A program made the position numbers and the translations under genes. Positions 1 through 5,098 of a stretch of 5,098 bases of DNA are shown here, one piece after another. Under the pieces are notes generated by a model. That model did no database searches and had not been told where the DNA came from. It worked only from the letters and a program-made list of their open reading frames with translations. The stretch is from contig JALSPH010000018.1 of NCBI GenBank assembly GCA_026986055.1, positions 1 to 5,098 on the forward strand. Direction: 5' to 3'. This DNA comes from Campylobacterales bacterium. GTDB taxonomy: Bacteria; Campylobacterota; Campylobacteria; Campylobacterales; Hydrogenimonadaceae. The stretch's first letter is position 1. Each line of letters opens with the position of its first letter.

Positions 1-321
1 TACCGTCTCCAATGCGTGCTCGCCGTGGCTCCCTTCAAGAAGTATCATGAAAAGCAGCACGATCTCGACGGCAACTGCGCTGAAAGTCAAAACGAAACTG
101 GAGTATGGCTCTTGAAGCCTTTCGGCAAGTATTTCGGCTATTTCCGAAACGGTGAATGAGAAAGATGCTATACAAAGGCCCGCAAAAAGAACGGCCAGAT
201 AAGCGAAACCGTTAAGATGCAAAGAGTAAGCCAAAACAGCGAAGATAGTTCCGGCGAAGATATCCCAGTAGTTACCGAAAAAGTCCTGTAAGTCCGACGA
301 AGGTTCGGAGGTACCGCTCAT
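1..321 (-). CDS. chaA: ChaA-type Na+(Ca2+)/H+ antiporter, N-terminal 107 residues (partial)
   Basis: Only the first 107 codons are present; the frame stays open to the window edge, so the C-terminal two thirds of an approximately 350-400-residue protein is missing. The product is expected to be an inner-membrane cation/proton antiporter of the CaCA superfamily, exporting Ca2+ or Na+ in exchange for protons. After a polar N-terminus there are hydrophobic stretches at about residues 19-35, 38-58 and 76-95. Residues 60-92 (EIAEILAERLQEPYSSF, followed by a hydrophobic run with E86) match the first alpha-repeat of E. coli ChaA, where the equivalent segment reads ADVLAHRLGEPYGSLIL and carries the conserved ion-site Glu. 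The ChaA glycines before EPY and after it are Q70 and S74 here. The ATG directly follows the upstream gene's TAA, in the same frame, and has an AAAGGA ribosome site 9 nt upstream. Family assignment is firm; ion specificity is not visible. Confidence 0.8.
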   Translation of the reverse strand, partial: MSGTSEPSSDLQDFFGNYWDIFAGTIFAVLAYSLHLNGFAYLAVLFAGLCIASFSFTVSEIAEILAERLQEPYSSFVLTFSAVAVEIVLLFMILLEGSHGEHALETV

Positions 322-1338
322 TTAAAATAATCCTTTGTTAGATTGTGAACTCTCTTCATCTCTGAATCTATATAGAGTGTTGAAAAGAGAGTCGCTCTTT
401 TTTTCGAAAAATATGAGATAACCGGGTCTTTTCGCCTCTTTTTCAAGAATCTCCAAAAGCTCCGTCTCACTCTCATATTTTATTGTAGGCAATTTTATAT
501 CATACACCAACTTAATCTGTGTTGGTATGAAAATTTTAGCCTCCGTCCATTTGATTTTTTCCAAATCTTCATAACACTTTGGAGGGAGGTTTCCGCTTAT
601 GAAAAGTAGGACTCTGTCGCTCTCCCCAAAGGGGACCTCCTGCAAACGGGTATCCACAAAAACAGGTTTGAAGGATGGTATGAAGTCGAGCTTTGCCAAA
701 GAGTATGCAAGGTCGAGCTTTTCAAGAGTGCCGAGAGCCTCAAGCAAAAGAGGGTACAAAGAGGCAGGAAGATGCAGATCTTCGTAAAAGAGTCCATCTA
801 TTACGGCAGATGTGAGAAAGAGAGAGCCTTTTACAACTCTGTTCTCTATTTTTGAAGGCTCTACATCAACGACTTTTGCACCGATGCGTTCCAAAAAGAG
901 AGGTTCTGCGGAAAAAATGGCGCTATCCTCTTTCGAAGTGAAGATCTCTTCACACGCTTCAAGGCTATCATCACTTAGAAATATTGCGTTAGGGTCAGAT
1001 GAAACGCTTTTACAAAACTCGAAAACAGGTCTCTTTAAAGCGTAGAAATCTCTATGGTATATAACGAGCCAAAGGCGAAGGAGTTTGGGCAGAGTCGAGT
1101 GCAGGCTGTCGACGGCTATCCAGGCTACCTCTTCATCGGTCGGTACGACCTTTTTGTCGGTGACGATACCGTAAGCGCCGTTTTTCAAAGCCTCATCTAT
1201 CTCTTCGACAGATCGGGCAACGAAAAGCGAGCCCCTTTTGGCTCTATGTGGATAGAGAGCTACATCGTCAAACCTGGAGATAGAGGGAGTGTTAAGGAGC
1301 CGGCCGCCTGTGACGGCCAGTACGTTTTCAAGGCGCAT
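322..1338 (-). CDS. Uncharacterised protein with Mur-ligase-like N-terminal domain, apparently without the ATP-binding loop
   Basis: This 338-residue cytoplasmic-looking protein has no signal peptide or membrane segment. Residues 10-92 resemble the substrate-binding N-terminal domain of MurE/MurF ligases: a GGRLL start, a short Ser/Asp/Arg-containing strand (SISRFDDV, 19-26), the turn AKRGSLFVA (33-41, compare the MurF pattern KPGDLFVAL), EALKNGAYGIVTDK (49-62, compare EALEKGAAAVV), and a helix DSLHSTLPKLLRLW (77-90). No GTNGKT-type P-loop of the Mur central domain is present anywhere. Residues 170-215 (KGSLF, then DLHLPASLYPLLLEAL) vaguely recall the LPGxHN region of Mur ligases, which would make this a decayed full-length ligase; that is weak inference. 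It starts at an ATG 8 nt after the metG stop with only a weak ribosome site, so translation is probably coupled to metG. From memory, C. jejuni has an uncharacterised gene (Cj0837c) in the same place. Peptidoglycan ligase activity is unlikely; a UDP-sugar-binding or structural role is possible. Confidence 0.72.
   Translation of the reverse strand: MRLENVLAVTGGRLLNTPSISRFDDVALYPHRAKRGSLFVARSVEEIDEALKNGAYGIVTDKKVVPTDEEVAWIAVDSLHSTLPKLLRLWLVIYHRDFYALKRPVFEFCKSVSSDPNAIFLSDDSLEACEEIFTSKEDSAIFSAEPLFLERIGAKVVDVEPSKIENRVVKGSLFLTSAVIDGLFYEDLHLPASLYPLLLEALGTLEKLDLAYSLAKLDFIPSFKPVFVDTRLQEVPFGESDRVLLFISGNLPPKCYEDLEKIKWTEAKIFIPTQIKLVYDIKLPTIKYESETELLEILEKEAKRPGYLIFFEKKSDSLFNTLYRFRDEESSQSNKGLF
331..336 (-). 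promoter_or_regulatory. Ribosome binding site of the antiporter gene
   Basis: AAAGGA on the minus strand lies 9 nt upstream of the ATG at 321. It sits entirely inside the last codons of the preceding gene, supporting both the chosen start and translational coupling between the two genes. Confidence 0.6.
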
Positions 1339-1346
1339 TATTCAGC

Positions 1347-3314
1347 TTAGCCGATGGCAGTTCCGGCCTTTTTGGGTCTTTCGGGCCTGATAAGCGAGAG
1401 GCCGTCCTCATCTTTTGCGGCAAGTACCATACCTTCCGAAACCATTCCCATTAGCTTTGCAGGCTTCAGGTTCGCTACGACGCACACCTGAGTGCCTACC
1501 AGATCGCTTGGAGAGTACCACTCCTTTATCCCGGCAACGATCTGTCTCGGTCTCTCCTCTCCAAGATCGACTTGCAGTTTGAGAAGTTTTTTGCTTTTTG
1601 GGACCTCTTCGGCCTCTACGACCGTTCCCACTTTCAAGGAGACTTTGAAAAACTCATCGATCGTAATAAGACCGGCTTTTGACTCCTCGTTTGACTCACT
1701 CTTTTTGCTTTTTACCTCTTTTTTATCCTCTTTGGCGGCAGTTTCCGCTTTTTCTGCCGGAGTTTCTACCAGAGGCTCCTCTATGCGCGGAAAGAGAGGC
1801 GGCACTTTTTCTATAGTGAAGGTTTTTAGAAGCTCTCCACTTTTGATGAGTCTGTTGTAGCTTTCGTTGTTCACCGTAAAGCCCAGAGATTTCGCTATGG
1901 TTTGGGTGGTTTTTGGCATGAAAGGGTGCAAAAGAACCGAAACCTTGGCCAATATATTTGCCACGAGAGCAATGGTCGCCATAGCCTCATCCTCTTTTTT
2001 CTCCTTCATCTTGACCCACGGCATAGCCGTATCTATCGCTTTGTTCGCTATACGAAGAGTCTTCCAGAGCTCTTCTAAGTACCTGTTGGTCTGTATTTCA
2101 TAAAGGTAGGGCTCTAGGGTCGAAAATATCTCTTCAGCATCTTTGAGCTCTTTCTCATGCCACTTTTTTACCCCTTCGCTATCTACCTTGAAATCGAAAT
2201 ACTTTCCGCTCATACCTATGATTCTGTTGAGCAGATTGCCGAGGTCGTTTCCAAGATCGGAGTTTATTCTATCTATCAGAGCGCGTTGGCTGAAGTCGCC
2301 GTCTTGGCCGAAGGGTACCTCTCTTAACATGAAATATCTGAAGTTTTCCAAGCCGTAAGCGTCGGCTATCTCTTTCGGGTCGACTACATTTCCTTTCGAT
2401 TTACTCATCTTTTCGCCGTTTCTGGTCCACCATCCGTGGGCAGCGACATGGTGAGGTAGTTCTAACCCGAGACTCATCAAAAATGCAGGCCAATAGATGG
2501 CGTGAAAGCGTAAGATATCTTTACCTATCAGGTGTACTTTTGCAGGCCAGTAGTGCATCAGCTTTTCGTCGGTTCCGTAACCGAGTGCCGTTACGTAGTT
2601 CATCAGAGCGTCAAGCCACACATACATCACATGTTTGGGGTCGTTTAAGCAAGAGGGGAGTTTGATACCCCAGTCAAAACTCGTTCTTGTTATGGAGAGA
2701 TCGTCAAGTCCATTTTTCACGAAGTTCACGACTTCGTTCTTTTTCGACTTTGGAAGGATTCTGTCGGGCCTGCTTTCATACCACTCAAGGAGCCTATTTT
2801 CATATTTGGAGAGGCGGAAAAAGTAGCTCTCCTCCTCTACGATAGATGTGGAACGACCGCACTCGGGGCAGAATTCGTCGTCCACCAGCTGCTGCTGAGT
2901 GAAGAATGTTTCGCAGCTTACGCAGTAGTGGCCACGGTAGAGATCTTTGTAGATATCTCCCTTTTCATACATCACTTCGAAAGCTTTTTGGACACCTTTT
3001 ATATGGTTTTCATCGGTGGTACGTATGAATTTGTCGTAACTTATATCGAATTCGTCCCAGAGCGACTTGAACTTTTCGGAAATCTCGTTTGCGTACTCCT
3101 GCGGACTTTTACCTTTAGCTTTTGCCGCCTGCTCTATCTTTTGGCCGTGTTCGTCCGTTCCCGTCAGGAAAAATACATCCATTCCGACCATCCTAGAGTA
3201 TCTTGCAAGTGTGTCGGCTATGATCGTCGTATAGGCGTGACCTATGTGAGGTACATCGTTCACATAATAGATTGGTGTGGTTATGTAGACTCTTTTACAC
3301 TTCTCTTCGCTCAT
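1347..3314 (-). CDS. metG: Methionyl-tRNA synthetase (MetRS) with C-terminal tRNA-binding domain
   Basis: MetRS charges tRNAMet and initiator tRNA with methionine in an ATP-dependent reaction in the cytoplasm. The 655-residue product is full length for the dimeric class I form. The Rossmann catalytic domain starts at ITTPIYYVNDVPHIGHAY (HIGH signature 23-26), with FLTGTDEHGQKIE at 49-61. The connective insert carries one zinc knuckle of four Cys, C131-x2-C134-x14-C149-x2-C152, placing it with single-knuckle MetRS rather than the two-knuckle E. coli type. The KMSKS loop is at 302-306 within GEKMSKSKGN. The helical anticodon-binding domain covers about 355-505. A Lys/Glu/Ala-rich, probably disordered linker (about 512-548) joins it to a C-terminal EMAPII/Trbp111-type OB fold (about 553-655), recognisable by KVGTV, RQIVAGI and NLKPAKLMGMVSEGM. 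The ATG at 3314 has a GGGG ribosome site 6 nt upstream. The gene follows the 116-bp repeat spacer and is probably cotranscribed with the two genes after it. Confidence 0.98.
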   Translation of the reverse strand: MSEEKCKRVYITTPIYYVNDVPHIGHAYTTIIADTLARYSRMVGMDVFFLTGTDEHGQKIEQAAKAKGKSPQEYANEISEKFKSLWDEFDISYDKFIRTTDENHIKGVQKAFEVMYEKGDIYKDLYRGHYCVSCETFFTQQQLVDDEFCPECGRSTSIVEEESYFFRLSKYENRLLEWYESRPDRILPKSKKNEVVNFVKNGLDDLSITRTSFDWGIKLPSCLNDPKHVMYVWLDALMNYVTALGYGTDEKLMHYWPAKVHLIGKDILRFHAIYWPAFLMSLGLELPHHVAAHGWWTRNGEKMSKSKGNVVDPKEIADAYGLENFRYFMLREVPFGQDGDFSQRALIDRINSDLGNDLGNLLNRIIGMSGKYFDFKVDSEGVKKWHEKELKDAEEIFSTLEPYLYEIQTNRYLEELWKTLRIANKAIDTAMPWVKMKEKKEDEAMATIALVANILAKVSVLLHPFMPKTTQTIAKSLGFTVNNESYNRLIKSGELLKTFTIEKVPPLFPRIEEPLVETPAEKAETAAKEDKKEVKSKKSESNEESKAGLITIDEFFKVSLKVGTVVEAEEVPKSKKLLKLQVDLGEERPRQIVAGIKEWYSPSDLVGTQVCVVANLKPAKLMGMVSEGMVLAAKDEDGLSLIRPERPKKAGTAIG

Positions 3315-3332
3315 TTGAATCCCCGTTTATAA

Positions 3333-3353
3333 AATGAAAAATAGAAAATGAAA
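3333..3353 (-). repeat. Three T-rich heptamers, roughly inverted copies of the adjacent A-rich units
   Basis: On the minus strand three consecutive 7-mers read TTTCATT, TTCTATT, TTTCATT. They keep the same 7-nt register as the nine-unit array at 3368-3430, separated from it by exactly two unrelated heptamers (TGCCGTT, TCGCCTC). TTTCATT is close to the reverse complement of the AAAAGTGA-type sequence in that array, so the two tracts can pair. The register could be partly coincidental in such low-complexity sequence. Confidence 0.45.
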
Positions 3354-3380
3354 GAGGCGAAACGGCACCTTTCACTTTTC
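3344..3380 (-). terminator. Possible hairpin terminator or attenuator between the 67-aa gene and metG
   Basis: On the minus strand the arm GAAAAGTGAAA (3380-3370) pairs with TTTCATTTTC (3353-3344) with one bulged G. Inside it GGTG (3369-3366) pairs with CGCC (3359-3356) through one G-T wobble. This leaves a 6-nt loop CCGTTT and a 2-nt TC bulge on the 3' side. A T-rich run (3343-3331) follows. The shape resembles an intrinsic terminator, but the outer stem is mostly A-T and the T-run is interrupted. It ends about 30 nt before the metG ATG, so it could end the mobB-fbp unit, attenuate metG, or simply result from the facing A-rich and T-rich repeats. Confidence 0.3.
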
Positions 3381-3430
3381 ACTTTTCACTTTTCACTTTT
3401 AGCCTTTAATTTTTAGTTTTTAGTTTTTAA
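3368..3430 (-). repeat. Nine-unit A-rich heptamer tandem array in the spacer before metG
   Basis: Read on the minus strand from the base after the upstream stop codon, the spacer splits without any slip into nine 7-mers: TTAAAAA, CTAAAAA, CTAAAAA, TTAAAGG, CTAAAAG, then TGAAAAG three times and TGAAAGG. The shared core is AAA at positions 3-5, with a shift from YTAAAAA to TGAAARG units along the array. TAA or TGA recurs every 7 nt, so all three frames are closed repeatedly and the tract cannot be coding. The plus strand shows it as TTCACTT and TTTTTAG repeats. Confidence 0.85.
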
Positions 3431-3634
3431 TTAAAACTCAAACCCTCCACCTTTTCCTTTGCTCATACTCTCGTAAACCTTTTTCACATAGTCGTTTCTC
3501 GTTTCACACCCTACTATCTCGCTACACTCCATGCAGCTTTTGAAGCCCTTCTCTTTTTGGCACTCGACAAGCTTCTCTTTCGCCTCTTCGCGCGCCTTTT
3601 CCCATTTGTCGAGACTCTTTAGCTCAGCTGACAC
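3431..3634 (-). CDS. Small Cys-rich conserved hypothetical protein (67 residues, GTG start)
   Basis: I know no function for this protein. It is 67 residues, highly charged and soluble. The first half (about 5-29) is a Lys/Glu-rich amphipathic helix. Then come C25, C34, C37 and C43, the last three in the pattern [14 protein letters not shown], and a tail [19 protein letters not shown] with a Gly-rich, aromatic C-terminus. Four Cys in C-x8-C-x2-C-x5-C could bind zinc or an Fe-S cluster; this is inference. The start is GTG at 3634, overlapping the fbp stop by 11 bp; the next Met is residue 35, inside the Cys motif, so it is not a better start. AAAGAGG lies 6 nt upstream. From memory, C. jejuni Cj0839c sits in the same slot between fbp and metG with a similar Cys motif and GGGFEF ending, indicating a retained gene. 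The stop codon abuts the heptamer array. Confidence 0.82.
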   Translation of the reverse strand: MSAELKSLDKWEKAREEAKEKLVECQKEKGFKSCMECSEIVGCETRNDYVKKVYESMSKGKGGGFEF

Positions 3635-4475
3635 CGTAAGCCTCTTTCACTCTATCTATCTCATACTTGCTTCCAAAGAAGCATGGAGTCGTCTCGTGCG
3701 GATCGTTGCAATCAAGCTCCAAAAGGGCTCTTCCTTTGTCGTCTATGGCGCTGCCGCCGGCTGTTTCGTATACGAAGGCGAAAGGAAAGACTTCGAAGAG
3801 TTTGCGTAGTTTGCCTTCCGGTTTGTCCGTAGTTCCCGGGTAGCTGAAAAGCCCTCCACCTTTTAGAAGTATCTGGTGCAGGTCCGGAACCATCCCGCCC
3901 GAGTATCTTAGTCTGTAACCCTCGTTAAAAAGCGAGTCTACAAGCTCTTTATGGTGTTTGGGCCAAAACTGCTGAGTGCCGCCGGGTGCGTTCAGCTTGC
4001 CCTTCTCTTTCAGTTTGATAGTCTCTTGTTCCATAAACTTTCCATGGCGGAAGATGTAGTGGCGAACGCCTCCCTTGTATGCCGTCACCATCTCCAGTCT
4101 AGGGCCATACACGATATAAACCGAAGCCAACATTTTCGAGGCTTGAAATTGACCGTCGTATATTCCGAATATGGAACCGACGCTCAGATCGACATCTATG
4201 AGACTGGAGCCGTCGAGCGGATCGTAGGCGATCATGTAGCGGCCATCCGGATGGAGTGTTTCTGCCTCCTCCTTCTCCTCGCTTGCGATAGCTTTTATGG
4301 CCGCTATTTTGGAGAACTCTTCGGCTATGATAAGATCGCTCTGAATATCGAGTTTAAGCTGCATATCTCCTGTGGCGTTGCACTGCTCGGAGTAGCAGAG
4401 ATCTTCGTTCGAGATCGCATCTTTGATCCTGTGGGCAGACTTCTCTATAGCGTCAAAAATAGGTTTCAGCGTCAT
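3624..4475 (-). CDS. fbp: Class I fructose-1,6-bisphosphatase with short N-terminus
   Basis: This enzyme hydrolyses fructose 1,6-bisphosphate to fructose 6-phosphate and phosphate, the committed step of gluconeogenesis, in the cytoplasm. Class I hallmarks are present in order: metal ligands E66/E67 in ASEEKEE; the signature DPLDGSS at 85-91 (D85 and D88 bind metal); SVGSIFGIY at 98-106; substrate-pocket [11 protein letters not shown] at 190-200; [11 protein letters not shown] at 203-213; and [23 protein letters not shown] at 219-241, with E228 at the fourth metal-ligand position. At 283 residues it is about 50 shorter than E. coli Fbp (332). It lacks roughly the first 20-25 residues, where the family's AMP inhibitor site lies, and has trimmed loops. 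The ATG directly follows the mobB TAG in the same frame, so no N-terminal extension is possible. AAAGG lies 8 nt upstream. It is translationally coupled to mobB and overlaps the next gene by 11 bp. Confidence 0.96.
   Translation of the reverse strand: MTLKPIFDAIEKSAHRIKDAISNEDLCYSEQCNATGDMQLKLDIQSDLIIAEEFSKIAAIKAIASEEKEEAETLHPDGRYMIAYDPLDGSSLIDVDLSVGSIFGIYDGQFQASKMLASVYIVYGPRLEMVTAYKGGVRHYIFRHGKFMEQETIKLKEKGKLNAPGGTQQFWPKHHKELVDSLFNEGYRLRYSGGMVPDLHQILLKGGGLFSYPGTTDKPEGKLRKLFEVFPFAFVYETAGGSAIDDKGRALLELDCNDPHETTPCFFGSKYEIDRVKEAYGVS
3641..3647 (-). promoter_or_regulatory. Ribosome binding site deciding the GTG start of the 67-aa gene
   Basis: AAAGAGG on the minus strand lies 6 nt before the GTG at 3634 and inside the 3' end of fbp. 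It supports GTG initiation and the 11-bp overlap with fbp. Confidence 0.6.
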
Positions 4476-4973
4476 CTATACGGCCTTTGCATGTTTTTTT
4501 ATCCACTCTATTACCTGCTCGGTATTGTTGAGGTTCAAAATATCGATATTCGAAGGGATCTCATACTCTTTCAAATCGATCGACTCGTCGATCGCGATAG
4601 CTTCCGAATATGGAAAGTAGCTCTTTTCTATCTTATTGCGAAATATGGCGATTCTGGGCAGCGGCAGGGTTTTCAACCCCTCTACCAAAAGATAGTCGAA
4701 TTCGTTTACCATATCTACGATCTCTTCTATCTCTTTGTGTCGATGTGAGAAGTATGTGGTTCGTGTAGGGGATGTTACGACCACCTCGGCACCTGTTTGG
4801 AAAAATTTCCAACTATCTTTGCCCTCCACATCGAATTTCGCCTTGTCTTTTGGATCGTTTTTGACTATGGCTACTTTGTAATCGACTATCAAACTTCTGG
4901 CAACCTTCTCTATAAGTGTCGTTTTACCGCTGTTTGACGGGCCCGTGAAAGCGACTGCAAAACGTTTTCGCAA
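4476..4973 (-). CDS. mobB: Molybdopterin-guanine dinucleotide biosynthesis adapter protein MobB
   Basis: MobB is a small GTP-binding P-loop protein that assists MobA in attaching GMP to molybdopterin, making the cofactor used by bacterial molybdoenzymes such as formate dehydrogenases and nitrate reductases. It is cytoplasmic. The 165-residue product has the usual length (about 165-175). The Walker A loop is GPSNSGKTT at 11-19; the family segment FDVEGKDSWKFFQTGAE at 47-63 corresponds to the MobB pattern D-x-PGKDS...GA, with E50 replacing the usual Pro; DYLLVEGLK at 93-101 is the Walker B region, followed by LPRIAIFR. The start is TTG at 4973: the only in-frame codons upstream, back to a TAA, include no ATG or GTG, and the P-loop strand requires this N-terminus. 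AAGAAGG lies 8 nt upstream. The gene is first in the unit, behind a clear promoter, and its TAG touches the fbp ATG. No mobA is in the window. Confidence 0.93.
   Translation of the reverse strand: MRKRFAVAFTGPSNSGKTTLIEKVARSLIVDYKVAIVKNDPKDKAKFDVEGKDSWKFFQTGAEVVVTSPTRTTYFSHRHKEIEEIVDMVNEFDYLLVEGLKTLPLPRIAIFRNKIEKSYFPYSEAIAIDESIDLKEYEIPSNIDILNLNNTEQVIEWIKKHAKAV
4484..4488 (-). promoter_or_regulatory. Ribosome binding site of fbp
   Basis: AAAGG on the minus strand lies 8 nt before the fbp ATG and within the last codons of mobB. It confirms the start immediately after the mobB stop and suggests coupled translation. Confidence 0.55.
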
Positions 4974-4981
4974 CTTTAAAG

Positions 4982-4988
4982 CCTTCTT
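4982..4988 (-). promoter_or_regulatory. Ribosome binding site deciding the TTG start of mobB
   Basis: AAGAAGG on the minus strand lies 8 nt before the TTG at 4973. No ATG or GTG competes in frame between it and the upstream TAA, so this site makes TTG the credible start. Confidence 0.65.
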
Positions 4989-5002
4989 TTGAAATTGATG
5001 TG

Positions 5003-5020
5003 ATTATAGCCAAAAAAGTT
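5003..5020 (-). promoter_or_regulatory. Sigma70-type promoter for mobB-fbp, epsilonproteobacterial style
   Basis: The minus strand reads TTTTTTGGC then a perfect -10 TATAAT (5008-5003). At a 17-bp spacing the -35 position would be GTGGGT, which is not a -35 consensus. A strong -10 with a T-tract upstream and no -35 box is the known pattern in Campylobacter and Helicobacter housekeeping promoters. Transcription would start near 4996-4997, giving a leader of about 23 nt that contains the mobB ribosome site. The G-rich heptamer array lies just upstream of the promoter and would not be transcribed from it. Confidence 0.7.
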
Positions 5021-5031
5021 TTAAAACCCAC

Positions 5032-5094
5032 TTCCCCCAACCCCCATATCCCAACCCCCACATCCCATCCCCCATATCCCACATCCCACATCCC
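5032..5094 (-). repeat. Nine-unit G-rich heptamer tandem array with G-quadruplex potential
   Basis: On the minus strand from 5094 the sequence divides without slippage into nine 7-mers: GGGATGT twice, GGGATAT, GGGGGAT, GGGATGT, GGGGGTT, GGGATAT, GGGGGTT and GGGGGAA. Each unit begins with at least GGG, and a partial tenth (GTGGGTT) leads into the promoter. With runs of three to five G separated by 2-4 nt, many overlapping G3+ quadruplex patterns are possible; the plus strand is the C-rich complement. Four T precede the first unit; the window ends 4 bp beyond, so the true extent on that side is unknown. No gene is seen from 4974 to 5098 apart from the promoter and ribosome site. Confidence 0.88.
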
Positions 5095-5098
5095 AAAA

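Noticed and set aside
3326..3331. TATAAA on the minus strand just before metG, as a possible -10 box.
   Set aside because: A transcript from it would start about 4-6 nt before the ATG and exclude the GGGG ribosome site at 3321-3324. It would have to be leaderless, which is unlikely for metG.
2928..3332. 134-codon plus-strand open frame opposite the 5' part of metG.
   Set aside because: It is antisense to the HIGH and zinc-knuckle coding region of metG, with no motif or credible ribosome site evidence. The other plus-strand frames are rejected for the same reason.
3315..3430. T-box or other riboswitch controlling metG.
   Set aside because: The spacer is short and made of simple repeats with one weak hairpin. 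No T-box specifier or antiterminator elements or known riboswitch core can be seen.
3951..4748. 265-codon open frame on the plus strand opposite fbp and mobB.
   Set aside because: It lies wholly antisense to two clearly recognised genes and its translation shows no family motif. It is a codon-usage shadow.
5032..5094. G-quadruplex in the mobB mRNA leader.
   Set aside because: The array lies upstream of the TATAAT promoter, so it is not in the transcript from that promoter. Only DNA-level structure, or RNA from a more distant upstream promoter, remains possible.
5032..5098. CRISPR array or telomere-like sequence.
   Set aside because: Units are 7 bp with no unique spacers, so it is not CRISPR. 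A short internal tract beside a promoter gives no reason to think of a chromosome end.

Overview
The window looks like chromosomal DNA from a Campylobacterota (epsilonproteobacterial) species, probably an environmental one with moderate GC content. The evidence is the gene order mobB, fbp, a 67-codon Cys-rich gene, metG and a Mur-ligase-like gene. From memory this matches the Campylobacter jejuni Cj0841c to Cj0837c block; it was not checked by search. The promoter style also fits: a perfect TATAAT preceded by a T-tract, with no recognisable -35 box. Genus cannot be decided from the sequence.

All genes lie on the minus strand, so the window reads from right to left. At 5032-5094 there is an in-register array of nine G-rich 7-bp units, followed by the promoter (-10 at 5003-5008). 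Next come mobB (4476-4973, TTG start), fbp (3624-4475) and a 67-residue Cys-rich protein (3431-3634, GTG start). These three are packed with zero spacing or overlap. The 116-bp spacer 3315-3430 is built largely of A-rich and then T-rich 7-bp units and holds a possible hairpin. It is followed by metG (1347-3314), an uncharacterised protein with a Mur-ligase-like N-terminus (322-1338), and the first 107 codons of a ChaA-type cation/proton antiporter (1-321, cut by the window edge).

The genes do not form one obvious pathway. MobB serves molybdenum cofactor maturation, Fbp gluconeogenesis, and MetG translation. The tight junctions point to one or two cotranscribed, translationally coupled units: mobB-fbp-67aa, and metG-mur-like-chaA. 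The repeat-rich spacer is the only plausible boundary between them.

I see no mobile element, CRISPR array, tRNA, rRNA or defence system. The most unusual content is the pair of heptamer arrays. They differ in sequence but share period, unit count (nine) and strand-wise purine bias, and one has strong G-quadruplex potential directly upstream of a promoter. The next most interesting items are the Mur-like protein without a visible ATP-binding loop, the conserved-looking small Cys protein, and an FBPase that lacks the usual N-terminal AMP-site segment.
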